Shown here in pieces: positions 1 to 5,312 of a stretch of 5,312 nt of DNA. Origin of the DNA: Gammaproteobacteria bacterium (GTDB lineage: Bacteria > Pseudomonadota > Gammaproteobacteria > Pseudomonadales > Azotimanducaceae). The notes beneath the pieces were generated by a model that was not told where the DNA came from, ran no database searches, and worked only from the letters and a program-made list of their open reading frames with translations. Location of the stretch: positions 5,207 through 10,518 of the forward strand of contig PBTJ01000057.1 in the NCBI GenBank assembly GCA_002726925.1, given 5' to 3'. How positions within the stretch are numbered: the stretch's first letter is position 1; each line of letters begins with the position of its first letter. Position numbers and translations under genes: made by a program.

Positions 1-517
1 CGCGCAAATTAACACCCAAACCTTTGTTTTTCAACTGGTTATAGCGGCGTTCAGCACGCGCTTCGGCAGACGCATCGAGAAATATTTTCACTGACGCATC
101 GGGAAATACGACAGTGCCCATATCACGCCCATCCGCCACCAAACCCGGAGCTTTGCGGAACTCACGCTGCAGAGTCAGTATCGCATCGCGTACCGGTGGT
201 AGCGCCGCCACGATAGATGCACTGCTACCCGCATCCTCGGTACGTATGGCATCGGTAAAATCATCGCCGCTGACCTTCACCCACCCAACTCCGAACACAA
301 TATCCAATAGCGGACACAAATCCGCCAATGCTGTGGCGTCATCCAGCGGGATACCCTGGCGCAGTGCTGCCACGGCGATGATGCGATACAACGCGCCGCT
401 GTCGAGCAAGTGCCAACCCTTGATCTCGGCGATGGCGCTGGCGACCGTGCCCTTGCCCGCACCGCCAGGGCCATCAAGGGTGAGCATGGGTACGGCGGAA
501 ATTGAAGCTGAAGTCAC
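1..517 (-). CDS. cmk: Cytidylate (CMP/dCMP) kinase, N-terminal 172 residues
   Basis: Cmk phosphorylates CMP and dCMP with ATP in the cytoplasm, recycling pyrimidine nucleotides. The reading frame is open from 517 to the window's left edge, giving 172 of about 225 residues; the 3' end is missing. It shows the P-loop GPGGAGKGT (16-24), HLLDSGALYR (36-45; Ser40 and Arg45 match the CMP-binding Ser36 and Arg41 of E. coli), IRTEDAGSSAS (91-101), Arg110 and VADGRDMGTVVFPDA (127-141; Arg131 and Asp132 contact CMP). The P-loop has Gly where E. coli has Ser (GPSGAGKGT), and the CMP-binding domain between residues 46 and 90 appears about four residues shorter than in E. coli. I chose GTG at 517 because it gives an N-terminus of the right length and has AGGGA upstream; an in-frame ATG at 487 is the alternative but leaves only four residues before the Asp-Gly-Pro and has no Shine-Dalgarno sequence. 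In relatives cmk is followed by rpsA, which would lie beyond this window. Confidence 0.95.
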   Translation of the reverse strand, partial: MTSASISAVPMLTLDGPGGAGKGTVASAIAEIKGWHLLDSGALYRIIAVAALRQGIPLDDATALADLCPLLDIVFGVGWVKVSGDDFTDAIRTEDAGSSASIVAALPPVRDAILTLQREFRKAPGLVADGRDMGTVVFPDASVKIFLDASAEARAERRYNQLKNKGLGVNLR

Positions 518-547
518 GGGGCCATAATCCCTGTTATCTCGTAATGT
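518..547 (-). other. tyrA-cmk spacer, position where aroA is often found
   Basis: These 30 bases separate the tyrA TAA from the cmk GTG. They contain AGGGA (532-528), 10 bases before the GTG, the only plausible ribosome-binding sequence for cmk. I see no terminator or promoter and no coding remnant of aroA. An ATG at 525-523 opens a three-codon frame (Met-Ala-Pro) whose TGA overlaps the cmk GTG. Confidence 0.6.
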
Positions 548-1378
548 TTATTGTGGCTCATCGGCAGCTTGACGCTTTGCCACCGCTGCGCGCAGCAGTG
601 CCAAACCGGTGGCTTCGTCGCCCAGCTGTATCGCGCTGGCTAAGGCTTCCAAGCTTTGACGGTAATCATCAAGTGCCTCGCTCAATGCCCCGCGATTGAG
701 CCGCATGATCCGCCACCACAAATCAGGGTTGGCTGCCGCGATGCGCGTAAAGTCACGAAAACCACCGCCGGTGAGCGGCAGGTATTCGTCGGTTACCTGC
801 CCCATGAAGGCGAAGGCTAACAAATGTGGTAAGTGGCTGGTCGATGCCAGCGCAGCGTCATGGTCTTGGGGGCTCATGCTCACCACTGACGCTCCTAGGG
901 CCTGCCAAAATTCCGCACAAATTCGTTGGCTCTCTGCAGCCGTTTGCTGCAGCGGCGTGATGACCAGGGTGCAGCCGTCAAATAGAGAGGCGTCTGCCGC
1001 CTGCGGGCCGCTTTTTTCGGACCCACTGATCGGGTGACAAGGTGAAAATTGGGCAGGCACTGCCTGCATGGCTGCAATGGCATCCACGATGGGGGCTTTA
1101 ACGCTACCAACGTCAAACATTGGAGCTGGATGATCCGTCAGCGTCACCACCCATTCGGGCACCAGATCGCTCGGTACACACAGCGCGATAAGGTCGGCCT
1201 GATCAGGCACGTCGCTGGCAACACTATCGATCAGGCCGTTTTCGAGGGCCCAGTGGGCCGAGACTTCGTTGGCTTCTATGCCAACAACATGCGCGGCAAT
1301 ACCACGCTCTTTTACTGCTTTACCGATGGAGCCGCCAATCAAACCCACGCCTACAATGGCAAGCGTCTGCAGTTTCAC
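548..1378 (-). CDS. tyrA: Prephenate dehydrogenase (free-standing, no AroA fusion)
   Basis: TyrA oxidatively decarboxylates prephenate to 4-hydroxyphenylpyruvate in tyrosine synthesis. The N-terminal Rossmann fold (about 1-155) carries GVGLIGGS (10-17); Glu35 at the end of the second strand suggests NAD+ preference (inference). FDVGSVK (88-94) and HPISGSEKSG (115-124) are conserved; His115 corresponds to the catalytic histidine of the family. The helical C-terminal dimerisation domain has SHLPHLLAFA (181-190) and GGGFRDFTRIA (204-214), with Arg212 the likely prephenate-binding arginine. No chorismate mutase domain (as in the enteric T-protein) and no ACT domain is present. The start is GTG at 1378 overlapping the hisC stop; the only Shine-Dalgarno-like AGGA is 2 bases away, too close, so coupling to hisC is likely. 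The start is fixed by the family, whose first strand begins right at the N-terminus. At 276 residues it stops with TAA where many Pseudomonas-group homologues continue into an AroA domain. Confidence 0.95.
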   Translation of the reverse strand: MKLQTLAIVGVGLIGGSIGKAVKERGIAAHVVGIEANEVSAHWALENGLIDSVASDVPDQADLIALCVPSDLVPEWVVTLTDHPAPMFDVGSVKAPIVDAIAAMQAVPAQFSPCHPISGSEKSGPQAADASLFDGCTLVITPLQQTAAESQRICAEFWQALGASVVSMSPQDHDAALASTSHLPHLLAFAFMGQVTDEYLPLTGGGFRDFTRIAAANPDLWWRIMRLNRGALSEALDDYRQSLEALASAIQLGDEATGLALLRAAVAKRQAADEPQ

Positions 1379-2511
1379 GATCCTGGCGCATTCTTATTGC
1401 CAGCGCCAGATCCCGCCGCGTTGGCGCCAACCTTGCCGAGCACGGCGAGAAATCGCTCGTTCTCCGCCGCCAAGCCAATGCTCACGCGCACATGATTGGG
1501 CAGACCATATTCAGCTATAGCGCGCACGATGACCCCCTCTTTCAGCATGCGCTGAAACAAGTCACCGCCGGATTCGCCACAATCGAAGGCAACAAAGTTG
1601 CCTGCCGAGGGAATGAAATCGTAGCCCAGCGCAGTCAAACCCTCGGTCATTTGCTTCATACCGGCGCGGTTGAGCGCAATGCTTTGCGCTACATAATCAT
1701 CATCCTCTAGCGCAGCCATAACCGCGGCCATGGCCAAGCTGTTGACGTTAAACGGCTGACGGGCACGATTGAGCAAGTCTGCGAAGGCCGGACTGGATAC
1801 GCTGTAGCCAAAGCGCACAGCGGCCAAACCGTAGATTTTCGAGAACGTACGCGTGACGATCAGGTTGGGGAATTGAGCGAGTACCGTCACGCCGTTCACG
1901 TGATCTGCGTCTTCAACGTATTCCAGATAGGCCTCATCAAGTACCACCCAGACATGCTCGGGCACTGCCTGCAAAAACGGCAGCAGTGCGCTGGCACCAA
2001 CCCGCGTGCCAGTGGGGTTGTTCGGGTTAGCAATAAAGATCAGACGGGTGTTGTCCGTGACGGCTTCAAGCATCGCAGTCAGATCGGCGCCGTAGTGCTT
2101 CGCCGGCACCGTCACTAAATCACCGCCGCAGCAGGTGACCGCCAACCGGTAAACCACAAAGCTATGCTCGGCGATGATGGCTTCGGCGCCGGGCTCCAAG
2201 ACCACGCGGGCAATCAGATCAAGCACGTCGTTTGAGCCGTTACCCAGCGTCAGCTGACTTGGCTCAACGCCGATTTTTTCCGCCAGCTGCGCTTTCAGGG
2301 CGAAGCCGCCGCCGTCGGGATAGCGCGATAGCTCCGTCGCCGCCTCGGCAATCGCCTGCTGTACTTTTTCTCCTGGGCCCATTGGATTTTCATTACTCGC
2401 CAACTTGACGATATCGTTAATGCCCAGCTCACGAGCCACTTCATCCACGGGCTTTCCGGGCTTGTAAGGACTGAGCGCTGCGATACGCGGATTAATCGAT
2501 GGGTGTTGCAC
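1375..2511 (-). CDS. hisC: Histidinol-phosphate / aromatic aminotransferase (HisC2 type)
   Basis: This class I/II, fold-type I PLP aminotransferase belongs to the HisC family. HisC converts imidazole acetol phosphate to histidinol phosphate; copies in the pheA-tyrA cluster (HisC2, sometimes HisH-b) are also known to have broad activity on phenylpyruvate and hydroxyphenylpyruvate, and the context suggests that role here. The 378 residues show LSPYKPGKP (13-21), KLASNENPMGP (36-46), RYPDGGG (63-69), NPNNPTG (162-168), LDEAY (191-195; Asp192 for the pyridine nitrogen), TFSKIYGLAAVRFGY (222-236; PLP lysine Lys225 and phosphate-binding Arg233) and NHVRVSIG (339-346; Arg342 for the substrate carboxylate). 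The start is GTG at 2511, with a strong AGGAG 5 bases upstream. The last 16 or so residues are rich in Gly, Ala, Asn and Ser and seem to be a flexible tail beyond the fold. The TGA stop overlaps the tyrA GTG in a GTGA. Whether it serves histidine synthesis too cannot be told from this window. Confidence 0.95.
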   Translation of the reverse strand: MQHPSINPRIAALSPYKPGKPVDEVARELGINDIVKLASNENPMGPGEKVQQAIAEAATELSRYPDGGGFALKAQLAEKIGVEPSQLTLGNGSNDVLDLIARVVLEPGAEAIIAEHSFVVYRLAVTCCGGDLVTVPAKHYGADLTAMLEAVTDNTRLIFIANPNNPTGTRVGASALLPFLQAVPEHVWVVLDEAYLEYVEDADHVNGVTVLAQFPNLIVTRTFSKIYGLAAVRFGYSVSSPAFADLLNRARQPFNVNSLAMAAVMAALEDDDYVAQSIALNRAGMKQMTEGLTALGYDFIPSAGNFVAFDCGESGGDLFQRMLKEGVIVRAIAEYGLPNHVRVSIGLAAENERFLAVLGKVGANAAGSGAGNKNAPGS

Positions 2512-2513
2512 GG

Positions 2514-3629
2514 CTACTCCTGCCCTGTTGCTTTTGGGTAAGACCCCAGCACCCGCACTTCGAGGGCAATATCGTTGACGCCGCGCAGTGCGGCTTCGGC
2601 TTCTGGCTGGGATTCATGGCCATCAAAGTCGATAAAGAAAACGTAGGACCAATCGCCTGACCGCGCCGGGCGAGTCTCTATGCGGGTGAGACCAATTTGA
2701 TTGGTTTCAAAGGGCATCAACACCCGCAATAGCGCACCGGGTTCGTTCTTCACCGAAACCAAGATCGAGGTTTTGTCCTCACCACTGGCGGCGACATATT
2801 GCTTGCCTAGCACCAAAAATCGAGTTTTGTTGTTGGGATTATCTTCAATACGAGTGGCAAGTAGCCGCAGATCGTATCGATCCGCTGCCATCTCGCCCGC
2901 AACAGCCAACAAGTTCGAGTCGGCAGCCGCCTGTTTCGCCGCTTCAGCGTTGCTGGCAACGGCAGCTCGCGGCACACCGGGATAGTGCTGATCTAGCCAC
3001 GCCCGGCACTGCGCCAAACTTTGTGCGTGGGAGAGAATCTGCGTCACATTTTGCTCAGGTGCCGCATCCTTGGCTCGCATCAACGCATGATGAATCGGTA
3101 GTTCAACCTCGGCGCAAACGCGCAGCTTGGTGTTAAGCAAGCAATCAAGGGTGTGATTGACCATGCCCTCGGTGGAGTTTTCGACCGGTACAACGCCATA
3201 TTTACAGACGTCAGACTCTACTTCCCGAAATACCTCATCGATAGAGGCCCGGGGCGAGGTTTGCACAAAGTGGCCGAACTGTTTGACGGTTGCTGCTTCG
3301 GTGTAGGTGCCCTCTGGGCCAAAATAGGCAACGCTCATGGGCGTTTCCAGACTCAAGCAGCAGGCGGTGATTTCACGGAACAGCGTTTCTACGTCGCCAT
3401 TCGACAGCGGGCCGGGATTTTGATCGGTCAAACGACGTAGGATTTGCGCCACCCGCTCGGGCCGGTAAAAAACCGTGGTTTCGTCATCAGCGCTGACGCC
3501 CTGCCGCTCCTTGACCTTGCCTACCTCTAGCGCGCACTGCGCGCGCTCGTTGAGCAGCAGTAGCAGTTGGCCATCCAGCGCGTCGATATGTTCGCGCAGG
3601 GGTTTTAGCTGATCGTCATCCGCGCTCAT
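2514..3629 (-). CDS. pheA: P-protein: chorismate mutase / prephenate dehydratase
   Basis: This bifunctional cytoplasmic enzyme converts chorismate to prephenate and then to phenylpyruvate, the committed route to phenylalanine. Three domains are seen in 371 residues. An AroQ-type chorismate mutase spans about 1-95, with active-site equivalents Arg12, Arg29 and Lys40 (E. coli Arg11, Arg28, Lys39). A prephenate dehydratase domain spans about 98-275, with FGPEGTYTEAA (103-113), PVENSTEG (148-155), SHAQSLAQC (200-208) and the catalytic TRF motif (Thr269). A C-terminal ACT domain spans about 287-365, with GALL (298-301) and ETRP (318-321), the counterparts of the GALV and ESRP motifs that bind phenylalanine, so feedback inhibition by phenylalanine is likely. 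The ATG start lies inside the end of serC and no strong Shine-Dalgarno sequence precedes it, so translation is probably coupled to serC. There is no leader peptide or attenuator like that of E. coli pheA. The TAG stop is only 2 bases from hisC. Confidence 0.97.
   Translation of the reverse strand: MSADDDQLKPLREHIDALDGQLLLLLNERAQCALEVGKVKERQGVSADDETTVFYRPERVAQILRRLTDQNPGPLSNGDVETLFREITACCLSLETPMSVAYFGPEGTYTEAATVKQFGHFVQTSPRASIDEVFREVESDVCKYGVVPVENSTEGMVNHTLDCLLNTKLRVCAEVELPIHHALMRAKDAAPEQNVTQILSHAQSLAQCRAWLDQHYPGVPRAAVASNAEAAKQAAADSNLLAVAGEMAADRYDLRLLATRIEDNPNNKTRFLVLGKQYVAASGEDKTSILVSVKNEPGALLRVLMPFETNQIGLTRIETRPARSGDWSYVFFIDFDGHESQPEAEAALRGVNDIALEVRVLGSYPKATGQE
2517..2521 (-). promoter_or_regulatory. 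Shine-Dalgarno sequence of hisC
   Basis: AGGAG lies 5 bases before the hisC GTG at 2511. It overlaps the last codons of pheA, and the pheA TAG stop sits between it and the GTG. This strong site decides in favour of the GTG start, which also gives the N-terminus expected from HisC2 homologues (LSPYKPGKPVDE near residue 13). Confidence 0.8.
3529..3547. repeat. Perfect 7-bp inverted repeat inside pheA
   Basis: AGCGCGC at 3529-3535 and GCGCGCT at 3541-3547 are perfect inverted repeats around a 5-base loop. They fall at about codons 28-34 of pheA, in the chorismate mutase helix. An all-GC-rich stem so near the start could form in the mRNA. It is not followed by a T tract, so it is not a terminator, and it may simply reflect the codons of the conserved Glu-Arg-Ala-Gln-Cys-Ala stretch. 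Confidence 0.4.
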
Positions 3630-4692
3630 TTTCGAATTCGCTCATGAAGGTTACTAAGGCCTCTACGGACTCCATGGGCACCGCGTTATAAATACTCGCG
3701 CGCATGCCGCCAACGCTACGGTGACCCTTCAAATTAAACATACCGCGTGCTTCCGCTTGGGCCAGAAAGTCTGCATCTAAGGCAGCGTCAGCTAGTGTGA
3801 AGGGTACATTCATCGCACTGCGATCCGCTAAGGCAACTGGCGCGCTATAAAAATTGCTGGCGTCGATGGCGTTATACAACAGGTCAGCCTTGGCCTGGTT
3901 CTGCGCTGCCATGCCCGCCAAACCGCCATTGACCTTCACCCACTTGAATACTAGCCCGGCCAAGTACCACGCATAGGTAGGCGGCGTATTGGACATCGAG
4001 TCTGCATCCGCCTGTACCGCATAATCCAAAAAGGTTGGTGTAATGCTGCGGGCGTTACCACAAAGGTCTTTGCGGACAATGATCACGGTCAAACCTGCAG
4101 GACCGATGTTTTTCTGCGCCCCAGCATAGATCAAACCGAAGTCGTCGATGTTCACAGGTCGGGACAATATGTCTGACGACATATCCGCGACGAGGGTTTT
4201 GTGTTGGGGAAATTCTTTGAACTGCACGCCCCCAATCGTTTCATTAGAGCACACGTGCAACAGTGTGGCGTCATCGCTAAGCTGCCAGCTGCCCGCACTG
4301 GGTATGTGATCGTAATTGCTGTCACTGCTGGAAGCAGCGACATTTACGTGACAATACTTGCCTGCCTCCTTAATGGCTTTTTTTGACCAAGCTCCAGTGT
4401 CGACAAAGTCGATGGTATCGCCGGGATTGGTCAAATTCATGGGAACACTGGCGAACTGACCCGTGGCACCACCCTGCAAAAACAGTACATGGTAGTCGTC
4501 AGAAACCGCGAACAGATCGCGCAGATCTTGTTCCGCAGTGGCCGCGATATCGACAAAAGTTTTGCTCCGATGACTCATCTCCATCACCGACATGCCGCTG
4601 CCTTGAAAGTCGAGCATCTCCGCTGCGGCCTGCGCCAACACCTCGGTGGGTAATGCTGCGGGACCAGCGGAAAAATTATGCGTTCTTGCCAT
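3616..4692 (-). CDS. serC: Phosphoserine aminotransferase
   Basis: SerC transfers an amino group from glutamate to 3-phosphohydroxypyruvate, giving phosphoserine for serine synthesis; in gammaproteobacteria it also acts on 3-hydroxy-4-phosphohydroxythreonine in the DXP-dependent pyridoxal phosphate pathway. It is a cytoplasmic class V, fold-type I PLP enzyme. The 358 residues match the family length (E. coli 362). Visible signatures are the N-terminal NFSAGPAALP (6-15), HRS at 41-43 with substrate-binding Arg42, GGATGQF at 74-80, Trp102 stacking on PLP, SNETIGG at 149-155, GAQKNIGPAG at 191-200 with PLP lysine Lys194, NTPPTYAWY at 235-243 and the C-terminal GHRSVGGMRASIYNA (323-337) with Arg331. 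E. coli Arg77 is replaced by Thr77, as is common outside enterics. The ATG at 4692 is chosen because the NFSAGP start aligns with the family; its Shine-Dalgarno sequence is weak or far. The end overlaps pheA by 14 bases, implying coupled translation. Confidence 0.97.
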   Translation of the reverse strand: MARTHNFSAGPAALPTEVLAQAAAEMLDFQGSGMSVMEMSHRSKTFVDIAATAEQDLRDLFAVSDDYHVLFLQGGATGQFASVPMNLTNPGDTIDFVDTGAWSKKAIKEAGKYCHVNVAASSSDSNYDHIPSAGSWQLSDDATLLHVCSNETIGGVQFKEFPQHKTLVADMSSDILSRPVNIDDFGLIYAGAQKNIGPAGLTVIIVRKDLCGNARSITPTFLDYAVQADADSMSNTPPTYAWYLAGLVFKWVKVNGGLAGMAAQNQAKADLLYNAIDASNFYSAPVALADRSAMNVPFTLADAALDADFLAQAEARGMFNLKGHRSVGGMRASIYNAVPMESVEALVTFMSEFENERG

Positions 4693-4730
4693 GGCTCATA
4701 GTGCTCCAGTTGCAGGCTTAGATTCTCTGC
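4693..4730 (-). other. gyrA-serC intergenic spacer
   Basis: These 38 bases separate the gyrA stop from the serC start. I see no stem-loop followed by T's, so no intrinsic terminator, and no convincing -35/-10 pair, so read-through from gyrA into serC is plausible. The only clear element is a GGAG at 4707-4704. It lies 11 bases from the serC ATG, longer than usual, but only 4 bases from another, out-of-frame ATG at 4699-4697. Confidence 0.6.
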
Positions 4731-5312
4731 TTATTCGTCTGTGGTTGCGGCTGCGGAGTCTTCTTCGCCGCCATCCTGCGAATCGTCTTCCCGCTCTTCA
4801 ATTCGGCTGACGCTGTTCAGCTTCTCTTGCTCACGTAGCTTTATCAAACGCACGCCCTGGGTATTGCGACCCAGCACCGAGACCTCGTCGCCCTTGGTGC
4901 GCACCAAGGTGCCCATATCAGAAATGAGCATGAGTTCGTCGCCGTCGAAGATTTGCACCGCGCCGACCAGCGCACCATTTCGATCACTGGTTTGCATGGC
5001 AATCACGCCCTGTGCGCCACGTCCGCGCAGCGGGAAGTCATCGAGGGCCGTGCGCTTGCCGTAGCCGTTTTCGCTGGCGGTGAGCAAGTAGCCGTCTGCG
5101 GTGGGAATGATCAACGAGATCAATGCATGCCCTGTGCCGAGTTTGATGCCGCGCACGCCCTTGGCACTACGGCCCATGGCACGCACATCGGATTCTTTGA
5201 AGCGCGTGGCCTTGCCCGAGCTTGCACACAGCAATATATCGCAACTACCGTTGGTAATTGCGGCACCGACCAGGGTGTTATCGTCTTCCAGATCGAGGGC
5301 AATCAGGCCACT
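4731..5312 (-). CDS. gyrA: DNA gyrase subunit A, C-terminal part (5' end outside window)
   Basis: This is the 3' end of gyrA, open in one frame from the window edge (first codon 5312-5310) to a TAA at 4733-4731, giving the last 193 residues. GyrA is the breakage-reunion subunit of the A2B2 gyrase that introduces negative supercoils in the cytoplasm. What is visible is only the C-terminal DNA-wrapping beta-pinwheel. Recurrent blade motifs are seen at partial-protein residues 44-58 (RAMGRSAKGVRGIKL), 95-106 (LRGRGAQGVIAM) and 146-159 (VLGRNTQGVRLIKL), with NGYGKRT at 82-88 and GTLVRT at 134-139, all close to the gammaproteobacterial family. The catalytic tyrosine and the GyrA box lie outside the window. 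The protein ends in an acidic tail: 11 of the last 23 residues are Asp or Glu, a known feature of GyrA that modulates wrapping in E. coli. An internal TTG at 5234 is not a real start, because homology continues upstream of it. serC follows 38 bases downstream on the same strand. Confidence 0.97.
   Translation of the reverse strand, partial: SGLIALDLEDDNTLVGAAITNGSCDILLCASSGKATRFKESDVRAMGRSAKGVRGIKLGTGHALISLIIPTADGYLLTASENGYGKRTALDDFPLRGRGAQGVIAMQTSDRNGALVGAVQIFDGDELMLISDMGTLVRTKGDEVSVLGRNTQGVRLIKLREQEKLNSVSRIEEREDDSQDGGEEDSAAATTDE

Noticed and set aside
521..538. Partial resemblance to the I-SceI homing endonuclease site (GATAACAGGG) in the tyrA-cmk gap
   Set aside because: Only about 11 of 18 bases match, there is no intron or homing gene, and part of it serves as the cmk ribosome-binding sequence. 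It is chance.
1049..1495. Plus-strand open frame of 148 codons antisense to tyrA and hisC
   Set aside because: It lies wholly opposite two clearly conserved genes, has no recognisable domain, and is expected from the codon bias of the true strand. The same holds for plus-strand frames at 114-527, 696-1037, 2701-2985, 3153-3440, 4383-4721 and 4741-5064.
4152..4343. 63-codon frame inside serC on the same strand, downstream of AAGGAGG
   Set aside because: Its ATG is about 20 bases from the Shine-Dalgarno-like sequence, too far for initiation, and the protein resembles nothing; it is an out-of-frame reading of serC.
4693..4730. Possible gyrA terminator or serC promoter
   Set aside because: No stable hairpin with a T run and no recognisable -35/-10 pair can be seen in the 38 bases.
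1..5312. Search for a new defence, mobile or RNA-based system
   Set aside because: Every stretch longer than 38 bases is covered by a well-known conserved gene in an established order; there are no transposase, integrase, CRISPR, toxin or tRNA signals.

Overview
The window is a minus-strand block of core metabolism genes. In transcription order (right to left) it holds the 3' end of gyrA, then serC, pheA, hisC, tyrA, and the 5' part of cmk. The order gyrA-serC-pheA-hisC-tyrA-(aroA)-cmk is the well-known 'aromatic supraoperon' layout of Pseudomonas and related gammaproteobacteria. The protein sequences match that group: P-protein type PheA with a short AroQ domain, HisC2-type aminotransferase, and SerC with NETI and GAQKNIGPAG motifs. 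Base composition is moderately GC-rich. A non-enteric, possibly marine, gammaproteobacterium fits best; I cannot name a genus.

Layout: positions 5312-4731 encode the last 193 residues of DNA gyrase subunit A. A 38-base gap leads to serC (4692-3616). serC overlaps pheA (3629-2514) by 14 bases. A 2-base gap separates pheA from hisC (2511-1375). hisC overlaps tyrA (1378-548) by four bases (GTGA). A 30-base spacer leads to cmk, which starts at about 517 and runs off the left edge. No gene-free stretch exceeds 38 bases, and I see no terminator, tRNA, mobile element, CRISPR or riboswitch.

Working together: SerC makes phosphoserine (serine) and an intermediate of pyridoxal phosphate synthesis. PheA turns chorismate into prephenate and then phenylpyruvate. 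TyrA turns prephenate into 4-hydroxyphenylpyruvate. HisC, a PLP enzyme, can supply histidinol-phosphate transamination and very probably also the final transamination to phenylalanine and tyrosine. The tight spacing implies one transcript with translational coupling.

The most notable point is an absence. In many relatives aroA (EPSP synthase) follows or is fused to tyrA just before cmk; here TyrA is a free-standing 276-residue protein and only 30 bases separate it from cmk. Smaller observations are three successive GTG starts (hisC, tyrA, cmk), tiny ORFs overlapping the serC and cmk starts, and an A7 tract followed by a perfect Shine-Dalgarno-like sequence inside serC. I found no convincing evidence of a previously undescribed system; this is mostly an ordinary housekeeping region.
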